A stretch of 64,000 nt of DNA. Source: JAJRAG01 sp050010535 (lineage in GTDB: Archaea > Thermoplasmatota > Thermoplasmata > Methanomassiliicoccales > JACIVX01). Both the position numbers and the translations under genes were made by a program. Numbering within the stretch: the stretch's first letter is position 1; each line of letters starts with the position of its first letter. The stretch spans positions 1 to 64,000 of the forward strand of contig JBEKKT010000019.1 of the NCBI GenBank assembly GCA_050010535.1, read 5' to 3'. Positions 51,271 to 60,095 of this stretch are shown here, piece after piece. The notes beneath the pieces are model-generated. The model worked only from the letters and a program-made list of their open reading frames with translations. It was not told where the DNA came from and searched no databases.

Positions 51271-52257
51271 ATGCGTAAAAAGCTTTTACAGCTCGGAAAG
51301 CTGGACAATTCCCTCAAGATCAGAAGGGAGGGCGACATGGTCATCCTTCCCATCCTATTTCCAGTCCTCGAGGACCTAGGCGTCGATCAGCGCTACGATG
51401 TCGCAGAGGGGAACTTCGAAGAGAGGAGCTCTCCGGAGGGCGACTACAGGAAGAACGTCAAGATTCCTGGTCAATTGATTAGGTTTCTACCGACATCGTT
51501 CGACGTGGTTGGCGATATCGCGATAGTCCGCCTTCCAGAGGAGATGATATCATACAAGATCGCGATCGGAGAGGCACTAGTCTCGACGTTTCCTAGGCTG
51601 AGAACGATCGCTATCGACAAGGGAGTAAGAGGGGAAGTGAGGATCAGAGACCTGGAGGTCATCTCGGGGGACGATTCGACCGAGACCGTCCATGTCGAGT
51701 ACGGCCTTAGGCTGAAGGTCGACCTTCGCAAAGCGTACTTCAACCCGAGACTCGCGTCGGAGCGTCACAGGGTCGCCTCACAAGTGAGGAAGGGAGAGAT
51801 TATTATCGATATGTTCGCCGGCGTCGGCCCTTTCTCTATGATGATCGCCAAGTACGCCGAGCCCAAGATTGTGTACGCAATCGATCTGAACATGGATGCT
51901 GTGGAATACTTGAAGAACAACATTATGTTGAACAGGGTCAAGAACGTCGTACCTATCTTGGGGGACGCGAGAGAGATCCTCCCGACTCTTCCTCGGCCAG
52001 ACAGGATGATAATGAATCTTCCCCATTCTGCCAGGGAGTTCCTTCCGGACGCTCTTCAGCGGTTAAGGTCTGGCGGAACAATTCATTTCTATTTCGTGTG
52101 TGAAAGGTCCTCGGGCAAAGAGACGATATCGGCGGTCGAGTCCCAGGCCCAGGAATTGGGAAAGTCCATAGTCGTATCGAGGATGGAGGAATTGAAGACC
52201 TACTCCCCATCATCGAGCGTTTTCTCCGCCGACATTGTTCTTGTCGATGGGGGCTAG
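51271..52257 (+). CDS. trm5: tRNA (guanine37-N1)-methyltransferase Trm5
   Basis: 328 residues from the ATG at 51271 (RBS AAGGGGAATCG). The D1-D2 N-terminal part is followed by the Rossmann methyltransferase core with DMFAGVGPFSMMIAK near residue 180 and MNLPHSAREFLPDAL, the Trm5 catalytic motif. It methylates G37 of tRNA to prevent frameshifting, and diverges from bacterial TrmD. The 3' end overlaps the convergent dcd gene by about 47 bases. Confidence 0.96.
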   Translation: MRKKLLQLGKLDNSLKIRREGDMVILPILFPVLEDLGVDQRYDVAEGNFEERSSPEGDYRKNVKIPGQLIRFLPTSFDVVGDIAIVRLPEEMISYKIAIGEALVSTFPRLRTIAIDKGVRGEVRIRDLEVISGDDSTETVHVEYGLRLKVDLRKAYFNPRLASERHRVASQVRKGEIIIDMFAGVGPFSMMIAKYAEPKIVYAIDLNMDAVEYLKNNIMLNRVKNVVPILGDAREILPTLPRPDRMIMNLPHSAREFLPDALQRLRSGGTIHFYFVCERSSGKETISAVESQAQELGKSIVVSRMEELKTYSPSSSVFSADIVLVDGG

Positions 52258-52725
52258 CGTTATTCCTTGCTGCCCTTGGTAGTGGCCGCTTCTCTTCTCA
52301 TAAGAGAGGGACACAGGGCCGCTCATTCTCTCAAATACTATCTGGACGAAACGAGTTCCTATGGGTATCTCTACATGTGAGTCTGACGCGTTGAAGGCGG
52401 TAAATGTGAGGGTTCCCCGGAATCCGGCGTCGACCTTTCCAAGACCGACGATGATCCCCTTCCTGATCCATGTCGTTCTGGTCCATAGCTGGCCTGCGAT
52501 GTCGTCGGGTAACCTGACGAATTCAAGGGTGCCTACGAAGAACATCTTTTGGGGAGGGATCCTCGCGACACCCTCGTTCCACGATGCGCCGCAGCTCGGG
52601 ACCGAAATCTCGGAGACCCTCAGGTCGTAACCGTTCGGCGTAAGGCAGTCCATGGAGAAGGCGTCTACACCTAGTTTGCCAGATTTGACTAGTTCAAGGA
52701 TCTCGTGATCAGGTATGATGCACAT
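52210..52725 (-). CDS. dcd: dCTP deaminase
   Basis: 171 residues. NGYDLRVSE, the strand RTTWIRKGIIVGLGKVDAGFRGTLTFTAFNAS, containing the substrate-binding residues, and a C-terminal KRSGHYQGQQG form the Dcd/dUTPase trimer pattern. It deaminates dCTP to dUTP on the way to dTTP; a bifunctional deaminase-diphosphatase is possible in archaea. The start is followed upstream by AT-rich sequence. It overlaps trm5 tail to tail. Confidence 0.95.
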   Translation of the reverse strand: MCIIPDHEILELVKSGKLGVDAFSMDCLTPNGYDLRVSEISVPSCGASWNEGVARIPPQKMFFVGTLEFVRLPDDIAGQLWTRTTWIRKGIIVGLGKVDAGFRGTLTFTAFNASDSHVEIPIGTRFVQIVFERMSGPVSLSYEKRSGHYQGQQGITLAPIDKNNVGGENAR

Positions 52726-52780
52726 GCGTGTGTAATGACGTTCACGGTCTAAAAGCGATTCTAATAAGAACCCGCAGAGA

Positions 52781-54964
52781 TCATTCTCGGATCGCGTTCA
52801 ATGCTATCGCGCACTGTCCAGTCGATATTCCTCCGTCCCCGTTCGGAACGGCGTCGTGTATCGCGAACTCGAAACCCCTGGCCTTGACGAGCTGACCTGT
52901 GAGCATTGATATTGTATGATTGTACGAGACTCCACCTGTCAGACCGATCGTCTTAATCCCGACTTTCTCAGCCTCCTCGCTAGCTATGTCCACAAGTCCC
53001 GATAGTAGCGTTCCTATGAAGCCGCAAACCATGTCGTCGGTCCTCCCCTTTGTCTGAAGAAGCTGCCCGAACAAAGGCAGTGTCATGATAGTATTGCCTT
53101 CCCTCTCTAGATCGAAGTCGTGAATCTCACTACCCATCTTCATATGTCTCTCGAGCTTCATCGCTGGCTCGCCGTCGTAAGTCCGGGTGCGACAGATATC
53201 GAAATAGCATGATAGTGCGTCGAGAACCCTTCCAAAGCTAGTTGTCATGGGGCTCTTAGGGAGCATCTTCCTCAGGACGTTCGCGTCCTTTTCGTCGAAG
53301 TAGTGGGTCTCTGCCCCGACGAGTTCGGAGATCGCGAAAACGAGCCTCCTGGGATCTCTCACAGCCATCTCACCCCCTAGCATAGGTAATGGCTGCAAAC
53401 GACCGACCCGCTCGTATCCGCCGAAATCTGCGCGTAGGACCTCTCCTCCCCAGGACGTCCCGTCATCGCCGTATCCCGTACCGTCCAGCGTGAGTGCCAA
53501 TATCTCATCGATGTGCGCGTCCACCATGAGGGATGCCGCGTGCGCCCAATGGTGCTGGACCTCGATCAAGTCTGACCCCCAGGTCTCTGCAAGCTTTCTC
53601 CCCAGCCTCCTTGTCGAATATCCTGGGTGGAGATCGATCCCTATTGCCTGGACGTTGTTTACTCCGAGAAGTTTCCTCTGATAGACGAGAGAGGACTCGA
53701 GGAATTCGATGACACCTGCGGAACCGCCATCACCGATGTGCTGCGTCTGGAATATCTTGCCATCATGCCCGACCGCTCCGGTGATGTTCTCCTGCGCCCC
53801 CAAGCCGATTGCATTCCCCCTGGACCGAAACTCGATGCCGGAGGGTATGTGCCCTCTCGATTTCCTGAGGAAGTACGTCTTGTCGTCGAAGGCTCTGACG
53901 ACGGAGTCGTCGCACCTGTTGATGATCTCCCTGTCATGTAGCAGGTGGCACTCGGCTTTGAGCGACATCGCGTCCTCGTCCCTCAGGACCATCGGTTCCC
54001 CGGGCACGTTCGCCGAAGTCATTACGAGCGCATCCTCCCTCAGATGATGAAAGAGTATGTGATGCATACCTGTGTAAGGGAGGAAGGCACCTATGTTGCC
54101 CAGGCCTGGGGAGATCAGTTCGGTCGTCGCCGAGTCCTCCTTCTTGATGAGTACGACGGGTCTGTGCGGGGAGTTCAGGAGCTTCCTTTCGAAATCTGAT
54201 GGCTCTCCGTACTGCTCCACCGCGTTCAGATCGCGGAACATGACCGCGAATGGCTTCTCCTTCCTTCCGTACCACTTCCTAAGTCTTGGAAGGGTCTCGA
54301 GAGTGCAGCATATGTGCATCCCTCCCCAGCTCTTCGCGACCCCTATGGCGCCGTCTTGCATCATCTCCGCGAATCGTCTTATCGGATCTCCATCGATCCG
54401 CTGACCGTTGCAATCGAGAAGATTGTAGCGGGGGCCGCATCTCGGACAGGAGATCGTCTGATGGTGGAACCGCCGGTCGATGGGATTCGCGTACTCTCTT
54501 GTGCAGTCCTCGCACATCTCGAACGCTCTCATCGAAGTGCCAGCTCGGTCGTAGGGGAGGTCGTCGATGACGGTGAACCTGGCACCACAATCAGTGCAAT
54601 TGGTGAAAGGATACATGTACCGTCTGTTGTCTGGATCGAAGACTTCATTTCTGCATCGTTCGCACAGCGCGACGTCGTTCGGAATGGAGACCCCCCTCTG
54701 TCCGCTCTGGCTCTGAACGATCCTGAATCCCTGGCTCGTTTTCGTCACAGACCCTTCATGTATCTCGATTCTGTCCAAGCGGGCGAGGGGAGGGAGTTCC
54801 GCCCTCAGTCTCCCAATGAACTCCTCGGAGTCTCCGTCGATCTCGATGACAACGTTCGACCCGTTATTCTGGACGAAACCTGAGAGGCCCATAGATGCCG
54901 CCAGCCTATAGACTGTCGGTCTGAACCCGACGCCTTGGACGACCCCATATATCACTATTCTCAT
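52781..54964 (-). CDS. hypF: Carbamoyltransferase HypF
   Basis: 727 residues with the complete HypF architecture: an acylphosphatase domain (VQGVGFRPTVYRLA, residues 10-25), two zinc fingers (CERC...CTDC and CEDC...CPRC, about 104-185), a YrdC-like domain (about 195-370) and a C-terminal Kae1-like domain with HHWAHAASLM. HypF makes thiocarboxamide from carbamoyl phosphate for the CN ligands of [NiFe] hydrogenases. A TATA box (GATAAATATG, about 54987-54996) fits a leaderless message. No other hyp or hydrogenase genes are in the window. Confidence 0.97.
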   Translation of the reverse strand: MRIVIYGVVQGVGFRPTVYRLAASMGLSGFVQNNGSNVVIEIDGDSEEFIGRLRAELPPLARLDRIEIHEGSVTKTSQGFRIVQSQSGQRGVSIPNDVALCERCRNEVFDPDNRRYMYPFTNCTDCGARFTVIDDLPYDRAGTSMRAFEMCEDCTREYANPIDRRFHHQTISCPRCGPRYNLLDCNGQRIDGDPIRRFAEMMQDGAIGVAKSWGGMHICCTLETLPRLRKWYGRKEKPFAVMFRDLNAVEQYGEPSDFERKLLNSPHRPVVLIKKEDSATTELISPGLGNIGAFLPYTGMHHILFHHLREDALVMTSANVPGEPMVLRDEDAMSLKAECHLLHDREIINRCDDSVVRAFDDKTYFLRKSRGHIPSGIEFRSRGNAIGLGAQENITGAVGHDGKIFQTQHIGDGGSAGVIEFLESSLVYQRKLLGVNNVQAIGIDLHPGYSTRRLGRKLAETWGSDLIEVQHHWAHAASLMVDAHIDEILALTLDGTGYGDDGTSWGGEVLRADFGGYERVGRLQPLPMLGGEMAVRDPRRLVFAISELVGAETHYFDEKDANVLRKMLPKSPMTTSFGRVLDALSCYFDICRTRTYDGEPAMKLERHMKMGSEIHDFDLEREGNTIMTLPLFGQLLQTKGRTDDMVCGFIGTLLSGLVDIASEEAEKVGIKTIGLTGGVSYNHTISMLTGQLVKARGFEFAIHDAVPNGDGGISTGQCAIALNAIRE

Positions 54965-55068
54965 GCGAACCTGTCCAAGCAGCGGGCATATTTATCTCTT
55001 TGGAGTGGGGGGTTTGAACGACAAGCTATTAAGAATGTTAGAAGGATACTGAAGCAAGGGTTGAGCAA

Positions 55069-55452
55069 ATGAGTCTCGTACCTGAGAGTCTGCGCTACAC
55101 GAAAGATCATGAGTGGGTGAAGTCAGAAGGAGAAACGGCAAGGGTGGGAATAACGGATCACGCTCAGCATGAGCTTACTGACATAGTGTTTGTCGAGTTG
55201 CCGAAGATCGGGAAGAAGGTGAAGCAGGGAGAGGTCCTCGGCGTTGTGGAAAGCGTTAAAACGGTCGCGGACGTGTACAGTCCCGTATCTGGCGTGGTAA
55301 CTGAAGCCAACTCGGATCTCAACGATAACCCACAACTCCTGAACGAGTCTCCTTACGAGAAGGGCTGGTTCGCTCTCATCGGAATGGAAGACCCATCCGA
55401 AGTAGCCCGGCTCATGGATGCGACGGCATACAAGAAGATGATGAACGAGTGA
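55069..55452 (+). CDS. gcvH: Glycine cleavage system H protein
   Basis: 127 residues. The lipoyl motif GVVESVKTVADVYSPVSGVV with its lysine near residue 64 is intact, and the N-terminal LRYTKDHEWVKSEGETARVGITDHAQ is the standard GcvH start. It carries the aminomethyl group on lipoate. No gcvP or gcvT gene is in the window, and a stand-alone H protein may also act as a lipoate carrier. The following methyltransferase gene starts about 31 bases after the stop. Confidence 0.96.
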   Translation: MSLVPESLRYTKDHEWVKSEGETARVGITDHAQHELTDIVFVELPKIGKKVKQGEVLGVVESVKTVADVYSPVSGVVTEANSDLNDNPQLLNESPYEKGWFALIGMEDPSEVARLMDATAYKKMMNE

Positions 55453-55483
55453 GCCGTCGATCTAAAGAACACCGCTATGGCCG

Positions 55484-56089
55484 ATGCCTGAAGGTGTGTC
55501 AGAAAGCCTTGAATATCATCCCTTGACAGTCGTTCCTGTATTCTCCAACGAGCCGGGGAGGCTCGAGGCAATCATGACCAGATTTGCCCCAGCTACGTTC
55601 GCCCTAGGCTACCACAAGAAACTGGCACGTAAAACAGTCCTCACAGGAAATGAGATGGTGATAGATTTCGGATCCGGCTCAGGAATGGGGGCAAGGTATC
55701 TAGCTAAGGAGCTTTCAAAGGGTGACGGACACCTGACCTGCGTCGACATCTCCGGGGTCTGAATCGAGATGACGAAGAAGAGGATCAGGTTCTTTTCTAA
55801 TATTGACTACAGGCTCGACGATATGTCAATATTGGAGGTCGGCGACAAATTGTACGACGTCGTCGTCTCTTTCGTCCTGTACGAAATGGATACACACGAT
55901 AGGCCAATCATCGTTAACGAACTCGCCAGGAAATTTGATCCCGGCATACGAATCGTGACAAAGGAGCCGACAAAGAGCCATCATGGCATTGACCCGAACG
56001 ACATCCGTTTTCTCATGAGCAGCGCCAGTCTGAAGGAGGTTGAAAGCGCTTCCCTCAAAGGTGGATTCGATGCCACACATCTCAAGTGA
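55484..56089 (+). pseudogene. Class I SAM methyltransferase with in-frame TGA
   Basis: A complete methyltransferase frame of about 201 codons is interrupted by TGA at 55760-55762. The first part has the SAM motif VIDFGSGSGMGARYLAKEL and ends CVDISGV; it continues in the same frame IEMTKKRIRFFSN and VVVSFVLYEMD to 56089. In related proteins a tryptophan commonly follows DIS.V, so TGG to TGA is the probable change. No frameshift is needed. The site could be a nonsense mutation, a sequence error or, less likely, a recoded UGA; no SECIS-like signal is evident. Confidence 0.8.
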
Positions 56090-56165
56090 TTTCTCTGCCC
56101 TCCACGTGTCTCTAATGGAAGGGTTTTTTTAGCATCTCGCTCCACTATTCGGTGCGGTGTACTGA

Positions 56166-56696
56166 ATGGAGTCCAATATTGAGAAGATAGGAAGAGGACC
56201 TCTGGAGGCAGTGAGTGTAATCCCGCCGGGACCGGTCGTGCTCGTCGCGGTTGGAGAGAAGGAGAGGGATGTTCTCGCAGTAGGAATGTTCAACGTTTTC
56301 TCGTTCCGGCCTCCGATTGTGGGAATCGCCGTGACCGCATCGAGATACAGCTACAAGCTCCTGGACGAATCTCCCGATTTCTCGATCAACATTCCCGGGA
56401 GAGACCTGATCGACAAAGTCAATTGCTGCGGCTCGAAATCCGGCAAGAGCGCGGACAAGTTCAAGGAGTGCGGTCTGACCGCCGTTCCGGGGAAGAGGAT
56501 CAGATCGCCTTCTGTCGGAGAGTGCTTGATGAACATCGAGTGCAAGAAACTGGAGTATTTCGAGAAGGGCGACCACATCTGGTTCCTGGGGCAGATTGCG
56601 CACGCCGAGGTCGCTGCTGACTACGACCACTCAAAGGTCCTTCTGTACCGTGACGGAGAGTTCTGGGGAATAGCTGAGAGCTTGAAGAAAGAGTGA
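56166..56696 (+). CDS. Flavin reductase-like (flavoredoxin-type) protein, copy 1
   Basis: 176 residues. The pattern PGPVVLVAVGEKERDVLAVGMFNVFSFRPPIVGIAVTASRYSYKLL, DFSINIPGRDL and KFKECGLTAVPGKRI...IECKK is the flavin reductase/flavoredoxin fold that binds FMN. The substrate is unknown. A second paralogue of the same size lies on the other side of the MTA phosphorylase gene (57644-58165) and shares DFSINIPG and SGxxxDKFKE motifs, so the two arose by duplication. Confidence 0.9.
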   Translation: MESNIEKIGRGPLEAVSVIPPGPVVLVAVGEKERDVLAVGMFNVFSFRPPIVGIAVTASRYSYKLLDESPDFSINIPGRDLIDKVNCCGSKSGKSADKFKECGLTAVPGKRIRSPSVGECLMNIECKKLEYFEKGDHIWFLGQIAHAEVAADYDHSKVLLYRDGEFWGIAESLKKE

Positions 56697-56703
56697 CGTC
56701 TTC

Positions 56704-57501
56704 TCATTCTCCCGCAGATTCCAGTGACTTCGAACAGCTGCATTTCCTTCTTTCTGCCGGTATCTTCGGAATCCCGTTTGTGACGAGCCTCCTTATCTTG
56801 TCTACGTTTTCCGCCATGGTCTTGATGACGGTCTCCGCGTTGACCGGCTTCTCAGCCCAGACGTCGTAGTCAGTGATCATGGCCAGGCTAACGTAGCACA
56901 TCTCCTGCTCAATCGCGAGCTGGCACTCGGGTACGAGGGTCATACCGATGATGTCCGCGAAGGTTCGGAACATCCTGCTCTCGGCCCTCGTCGAGAATCT
57001 TGGTCCTTCGATACAGACATAGGTGCCTGAGGACTTGATCGGTATCCTGAGCCTCTTTCCCTCCTTAATGAAGACGTCTCTAAGCTCGGGACAGAACGGA
57101 TCGGCGGCGCTTACGTGCATGGTTTTCGGTCCGTCGTAGAATGTGCAATCCCTCCTCTTTGTGAAGTCTATGAACTGATCGACGACGACGATTTCGCCGG
57201 GGTTGAACTTTTCCTGCAGAGAGCCGACCGCGCAAGGTGAGATGACCTTTTCGACTCCCAACTGCTTCAGCGCCCAGATATTGGCGCGATAGTTGACTGC
57301 GTGTGGTGGGTAGACGTGCCCTTCTCCATGTCTAGGCAGAAACGCGACGGCTATGCCCGACTGTTTCACAATCTGGATATCCCCGGACGGCTCGCCGAAA
57401 GGCGTGGACATCTTGATGACCTCCTCGCAATCCAGCTGCTCAGTGTCATACACCCCCGTCCCGCCGATAATCGCTATCCTCGCTTTGCTCTTGCCCTTCA
57501 T
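56704..57501 (-). CDS. mtnP: S-methyl-5'-thioadenosine phosphorylase (MtnP/MTAP family)
   Basis: 265 residues from the ATG at 57501; a longer frame from 57573 lacks homology. IAIIGGTGVYD, FLPRHGEGHVYPPHAVNYRANIWALK, YVCIEGPRFSTRAESRMFR and a GMTLVPECQLAIEQEMCY stretch are the MTAP family motifs. It phosphorolyses MTA (or inosine derivatives in some archaea) to adenine and a ribose-phosphate for methionine salvage. MTAP and MTIP are hard to tell apart. It lies between two flavin-reductase paralogues on the other strand. Confidence 0.94.
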   Translation of the reverse strand: MKGKSKARIAIIGGTGVYDTEQLDCEEVIKMSTPFGEPSGDIQIVKQSGIAVAFLPRHGEGHVYPPHAVNYRANIWALKQLGVEKVISPCAVGSLQEKFNPGEIVVVDQFIDFTKRRDCTFYDGPKTMHVSAADPFCPELRDVFIKEGKRLRIPIKSSGTYVCIEGPRFSTRAESRMFRTFADIIGMTLVPECQLAIEQEMCYVSLAMITDYDVWAEKPVNAETVIKTMAENVDKIRRLVTNGIPKIPAERRKCSCSKSLESAGE

Positions 57502-57643
57502 CCTATGACCTGGTTGAGTAAACGCTTCTCGGATATAGATTTGTTTTAGTGAAGTGTCCCCCCAGGCTATCATCCGATGCGATCAATCGAGCAATGCAAG
57601 GGTTTTTCAATTCTCTTTCGTATTGATTCATCTAGGTGGAAGA

Positions 57644-58165
57644 ATGGAATCGAAGATCGAGCTGTCTTCGGCCGATGCAATTAAGACTTACCCGGCATTC
57701 CCGGTCGTCCTGGTGGCGATTGGAGATGGGGAGAAGAACGTGATTACGATCGGACTGGTGCAGATATTCTCCTTCAATCCTCTCGTCTTGGGGGTCGGGG
57801 TCCATCCGTCGCGCCATAGCTTCAGGATGCTGCAGAACCACCCCGATTTCTCGATCAACATCCCGGGAAAGGATCTGGTGGAGCAGGTGCTGTATTGCGG
57901 GACGAAATCGGGAAGGGACACCGACAAGTTCAAGGAGACCAGGCTCACCGCCATCCCAGGAAAGAAGATCAAATCTCCTGTGATAGAAGAGTGCCTGGTC
58001 AGTTTCGAGTGCAAGAAATCGAAGATGATCGAGATGGGCGACCGCACCTGGTTTTTCGGAGAGGTCGTTCATGCCGAGGCTGTCAGGGACTACGCTCGTG
58101 ACAAGGGTCTGCTGTATTGGGCCGGGGAGTTCAGAATGCCAGGCGACGTAGTGAGAAGGCGATAG
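57644..58165 (+). CDS. Flavin reductase-like (flavoredoxin-type) protein, copy 2
   Basis: 173 residues from the ATG at 57644, after GGTGGAAGA; the in-frame codons up to 57554 lack homology. It shares with the gene at 56166 the start pattern, FSFNPLVLGVGVHPSRHSFRML, NIPGKDLVEQVLYCGTKSGRDTDKFKETRLTAIPGKKI and the FECKK motif, so the two are paralogues. FMN binding is expected. Its stop is followed by the aminotransferase gene 61 bases later. Confidence 0.9.
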   Translation: MESKIELSSADAIKTYPAFPVVLVAIGDGEKNVITIGLVQIFSFNPLVLGVGVHPSRHSFRMLQNHPDFSINIPGKDLVEQVLYCGTKSGRDTDKFKETRLTAIPGKKIKSPVIEECLVSFECKKSKMIEMGDRTWFFGEVVHAEAVRDYARDKGLLYWAGEFRMPGDVVRRR

Positions 58166-58226
58166 TCTGGGGATTGCGGCTTTTGACCTTGAGGACTGGC
58201 TGCTGAGATGCAAGGGCGCCGAGATA

Positions 58227-59240
58227 GTGATGGACCATAGCGGGTGTCCCCCGCCGTACGATGATGGGTTCGTGCCGGACATAGGACCGCTATCGTCGCT
58301 TGACGCGATCGAGATCGAAGAGCGGCTTGTGGAGACGCTATCCTCCATTTATGGCGTCGAGAAAGAGCGGTTCTCCTTGTCATCTGGCGCTCAGAACGCC
58401 AACTTCCTTCTTTTCCACTCTTATCTCGGCCCTAAGGATCTAATTGCAGTCGAGAACCCTACGTTCATGCCGATAAGGAGCGTGGCTGAGTCGATCTGCA
58501 GGGTCGAGACCTTCGAGAGAAGTGCTGCGAACGACTTCAGGCCAAAGCGCACGGAGATCGATCGTCTATTGAAAAAAGGACCCAAAGTGATCGTGGTAAC
58601 GAACCTCCACAATCCGAGCGCGGCGTCCCTTTCGGACCCTGACCTCAAAGGCATTCTTGAAGTCGCGGGCGAGAAAGGTGCGATAGTGCTCTGTGACGAG
58701 ATTTACAGGAGGATGCAGTACTCGACACCGTCGAGCCCTGTGTGCATGCTGGGCGACAACGGAGTATCCACCTCGGGTCTCACGAAGCTATATGGGCTCG
58801 GGGATCTCAGGGTGGGCTGGCTCGTTGGCCCCGAGGAAATATGCAGGAAGGTCGACCTGCTCCGACTGTACAATGTCTACCGCCTTCCGACCCGGTCCGC
58901 GGCGATTGCGATAGAGGCTCTGAAGAGGAGAGAATGGTTCCGGGACAGGACGCTGCGGCTTGCGAGCATCAATATCAAGATCCTCAGGGAATGGCTCGAA
59001 GAGGAGGATAGGGTGTATTGCCGCCTTCCGGACGGCGGGCTCATGGCGCTCATTTCCCTTCCGAAAGGCATGGACGATCTGCGTCTAGGCGAGGCCTTGA
59101 TGGACCGGTTCTCGACGTCCGTGTGCCCCGGCCGATACTTTGGCATCGCGAATCATATCAGGGTCACTTTCAGCTGCAGCGCGAAGGATCTCAGAAAGGG
59201 CCTGGAGAACATCTCCGCAGCCATCGACACGCTGGTCTAA
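58227..59240 (+). CDS. PLP-dependent aminotransferase (class I/II)
   Basis: 337 residues. The PLP lysine lies in STSGLTKLYGLGDLRVGW near residue 200, and CDEIYRR near 160 carries the aspartate. VVTNLHNPSA fits NxxNPTG-type motifs. The start is uncertain: an in-frame stretch upstream (58173-58226) reads FDLEDWLLRCKGAE, typical of the N-terminus of such proteins, but has no ATG, GTG or TTG; CTG or ATT could start it. Substrate unknown. It runs convergently with pheA, the two stops being adjacent; both could serve phenylalanine or other amino-acid synthesis. Confidence 0.9.
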   Translation: MMDHSGCPPPYDDGFVPDIGPLSSLDAIEIEERLVETLSSIYGVEKERFSLSSGAQNANFLLFHSYLGPKDLIAVENPTFMPIRSVAESICRVETFERSAANDFRPKRTEIDRLLKKGPKVIVVTNLHNPSAASLSDPDLKGILEVAGEKGAIVLCDEIYRRMQYSTPSSPVCMLGDNGVSTSGLTKLYGLGDLRVGWLVGPEEICRKVDLLRLYNVYRLPTRSAAIAIEALKRREWFRDRTLRLASINIKILREWLEEEDRVYCRLPDGGLMALISLPKGMDDLRLGEALMDRFSTSVCPGRYFGIANHIRVTFSCSAKDLRKGLENISAAIDTLV

Positions 59241-60095
59241 TCATTCCTGCACTGAGGGTAGATCCGCCCTTTTATACGATCCCAGTATCTTGACGAAGGA
59301 CGCTCTCCTGACGAGGTCAGTAATCGCTCCGCTCACCTCAGGCTCATCGAGATGTCCGTCGATATCGGCATAGAACACGTATTCCCATGCCCTGTCCCTT
59401 CTCGGTCTGGATTCAAGCTTCGTCATGTTGACGTTGTGCTCTGCGAAAGCGCCGAGGCAGGCGTACAGAGCCCCGGGGAAGTTCTTCGTCGCGAAGACGA
59501 TCGAGGTCTTGTCACCTCTGGGATTGATCGCCGCCGCCTTTTCGATGACGAAGAACCTGGTGTAGTTCAGGTGAGAGTTCTGGATGCCCTCTTTCAATAT
59601 CTTCATGCAGTATTCGTTCGCGGTCCGAGCACTTGCGATCGCTGCCTCGCTCCTGTCCCCTCGCTCTTTGATGATCTTGACGCTCCCGGCGGTATCGTAG
59701 GAGGGCACCTTCTCCCATTGCGGATACCTCGAAAGGAAGGTCCTGCACTGTCCGAGGGCCTGGGGATGGCTGTAGATCCTTCTGATGGCCTCGATCTCGG
59801 CCTCAGGATGCCCTATTAGGCAATGCTTCACGAGGATGATCACCTCGCCGACGACGGTGAGATCATTCTCGAGCAAGAGGTCGTTCACCCTCGCCACGCT
59901 CCCTTCGAGGGAGTTCTCCACCGGAAGGACAGCATGGCTCGCGTCTCCATTGTTCACGCTGACGAAGACGTCCTCGAACTCCGCGCAGGAGAGAGTCCTG
60001 ATCCCTTCCCCGAAGAACTTGTACACGGCGTCCTCGCTGTAGGCCCCGTGGATGCCTTGGAACGCGATTCTGCGCTCCATGACGGTGCTGTTCAT
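59241..60095 (-). CDS. pheA: Prephenate dehydratase
   Basis: 284 residues. IAFQGIHGAYSEDAVYKFFG, VLPVENSLEGSVARVNDLL and the TRFFVIEKA motif (catalytic threonine-arginine) form the dehydratase domain. The C-terminal ACT domain (KTSIVFATKNFPGALYACLGAFAEHNVNMTKLESRP) is the phenylalanine-binding regulatory module. The enzyme converts prephenate to phenylpyruvate. The ATG overlaps the lysC stop (ATGA), so the two are translationally coupled. It is the last gene of the histidine/aspartate-family operon. Confidence 0.96.
   Translation of the reverse strand: MNSTVMERRIAFQGIHGAYSEDAVYKFFGEGIRTLSCAEFEDVFVSVNNGDASHAVLPVENSLEGSVARVNDLLLENDLTVVGEVIILVKHCLIGHPEAEIEAIRRIYSHPQALGQCRTFLSRYPQWEKVPSYDTAGSVKIIKERGDRSEAAIASARTANEYCMKILKEGIQNSHLNYTRFFVIEKAAAINPRGDKTSIVFATKNFPGALYACLGAFAEHNVNMTKLESRPRRDRAWEYVFYADIDGHLDEPEVSGAITDLVRRASFVKILGSYKRADLPSVQE

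Noticed and set aside
54314..54883. Plus-strand ORF of 189 codons
   Set aside because: Antisense to hypF, which is complete; low-complexity arginine and serine-rich translation.
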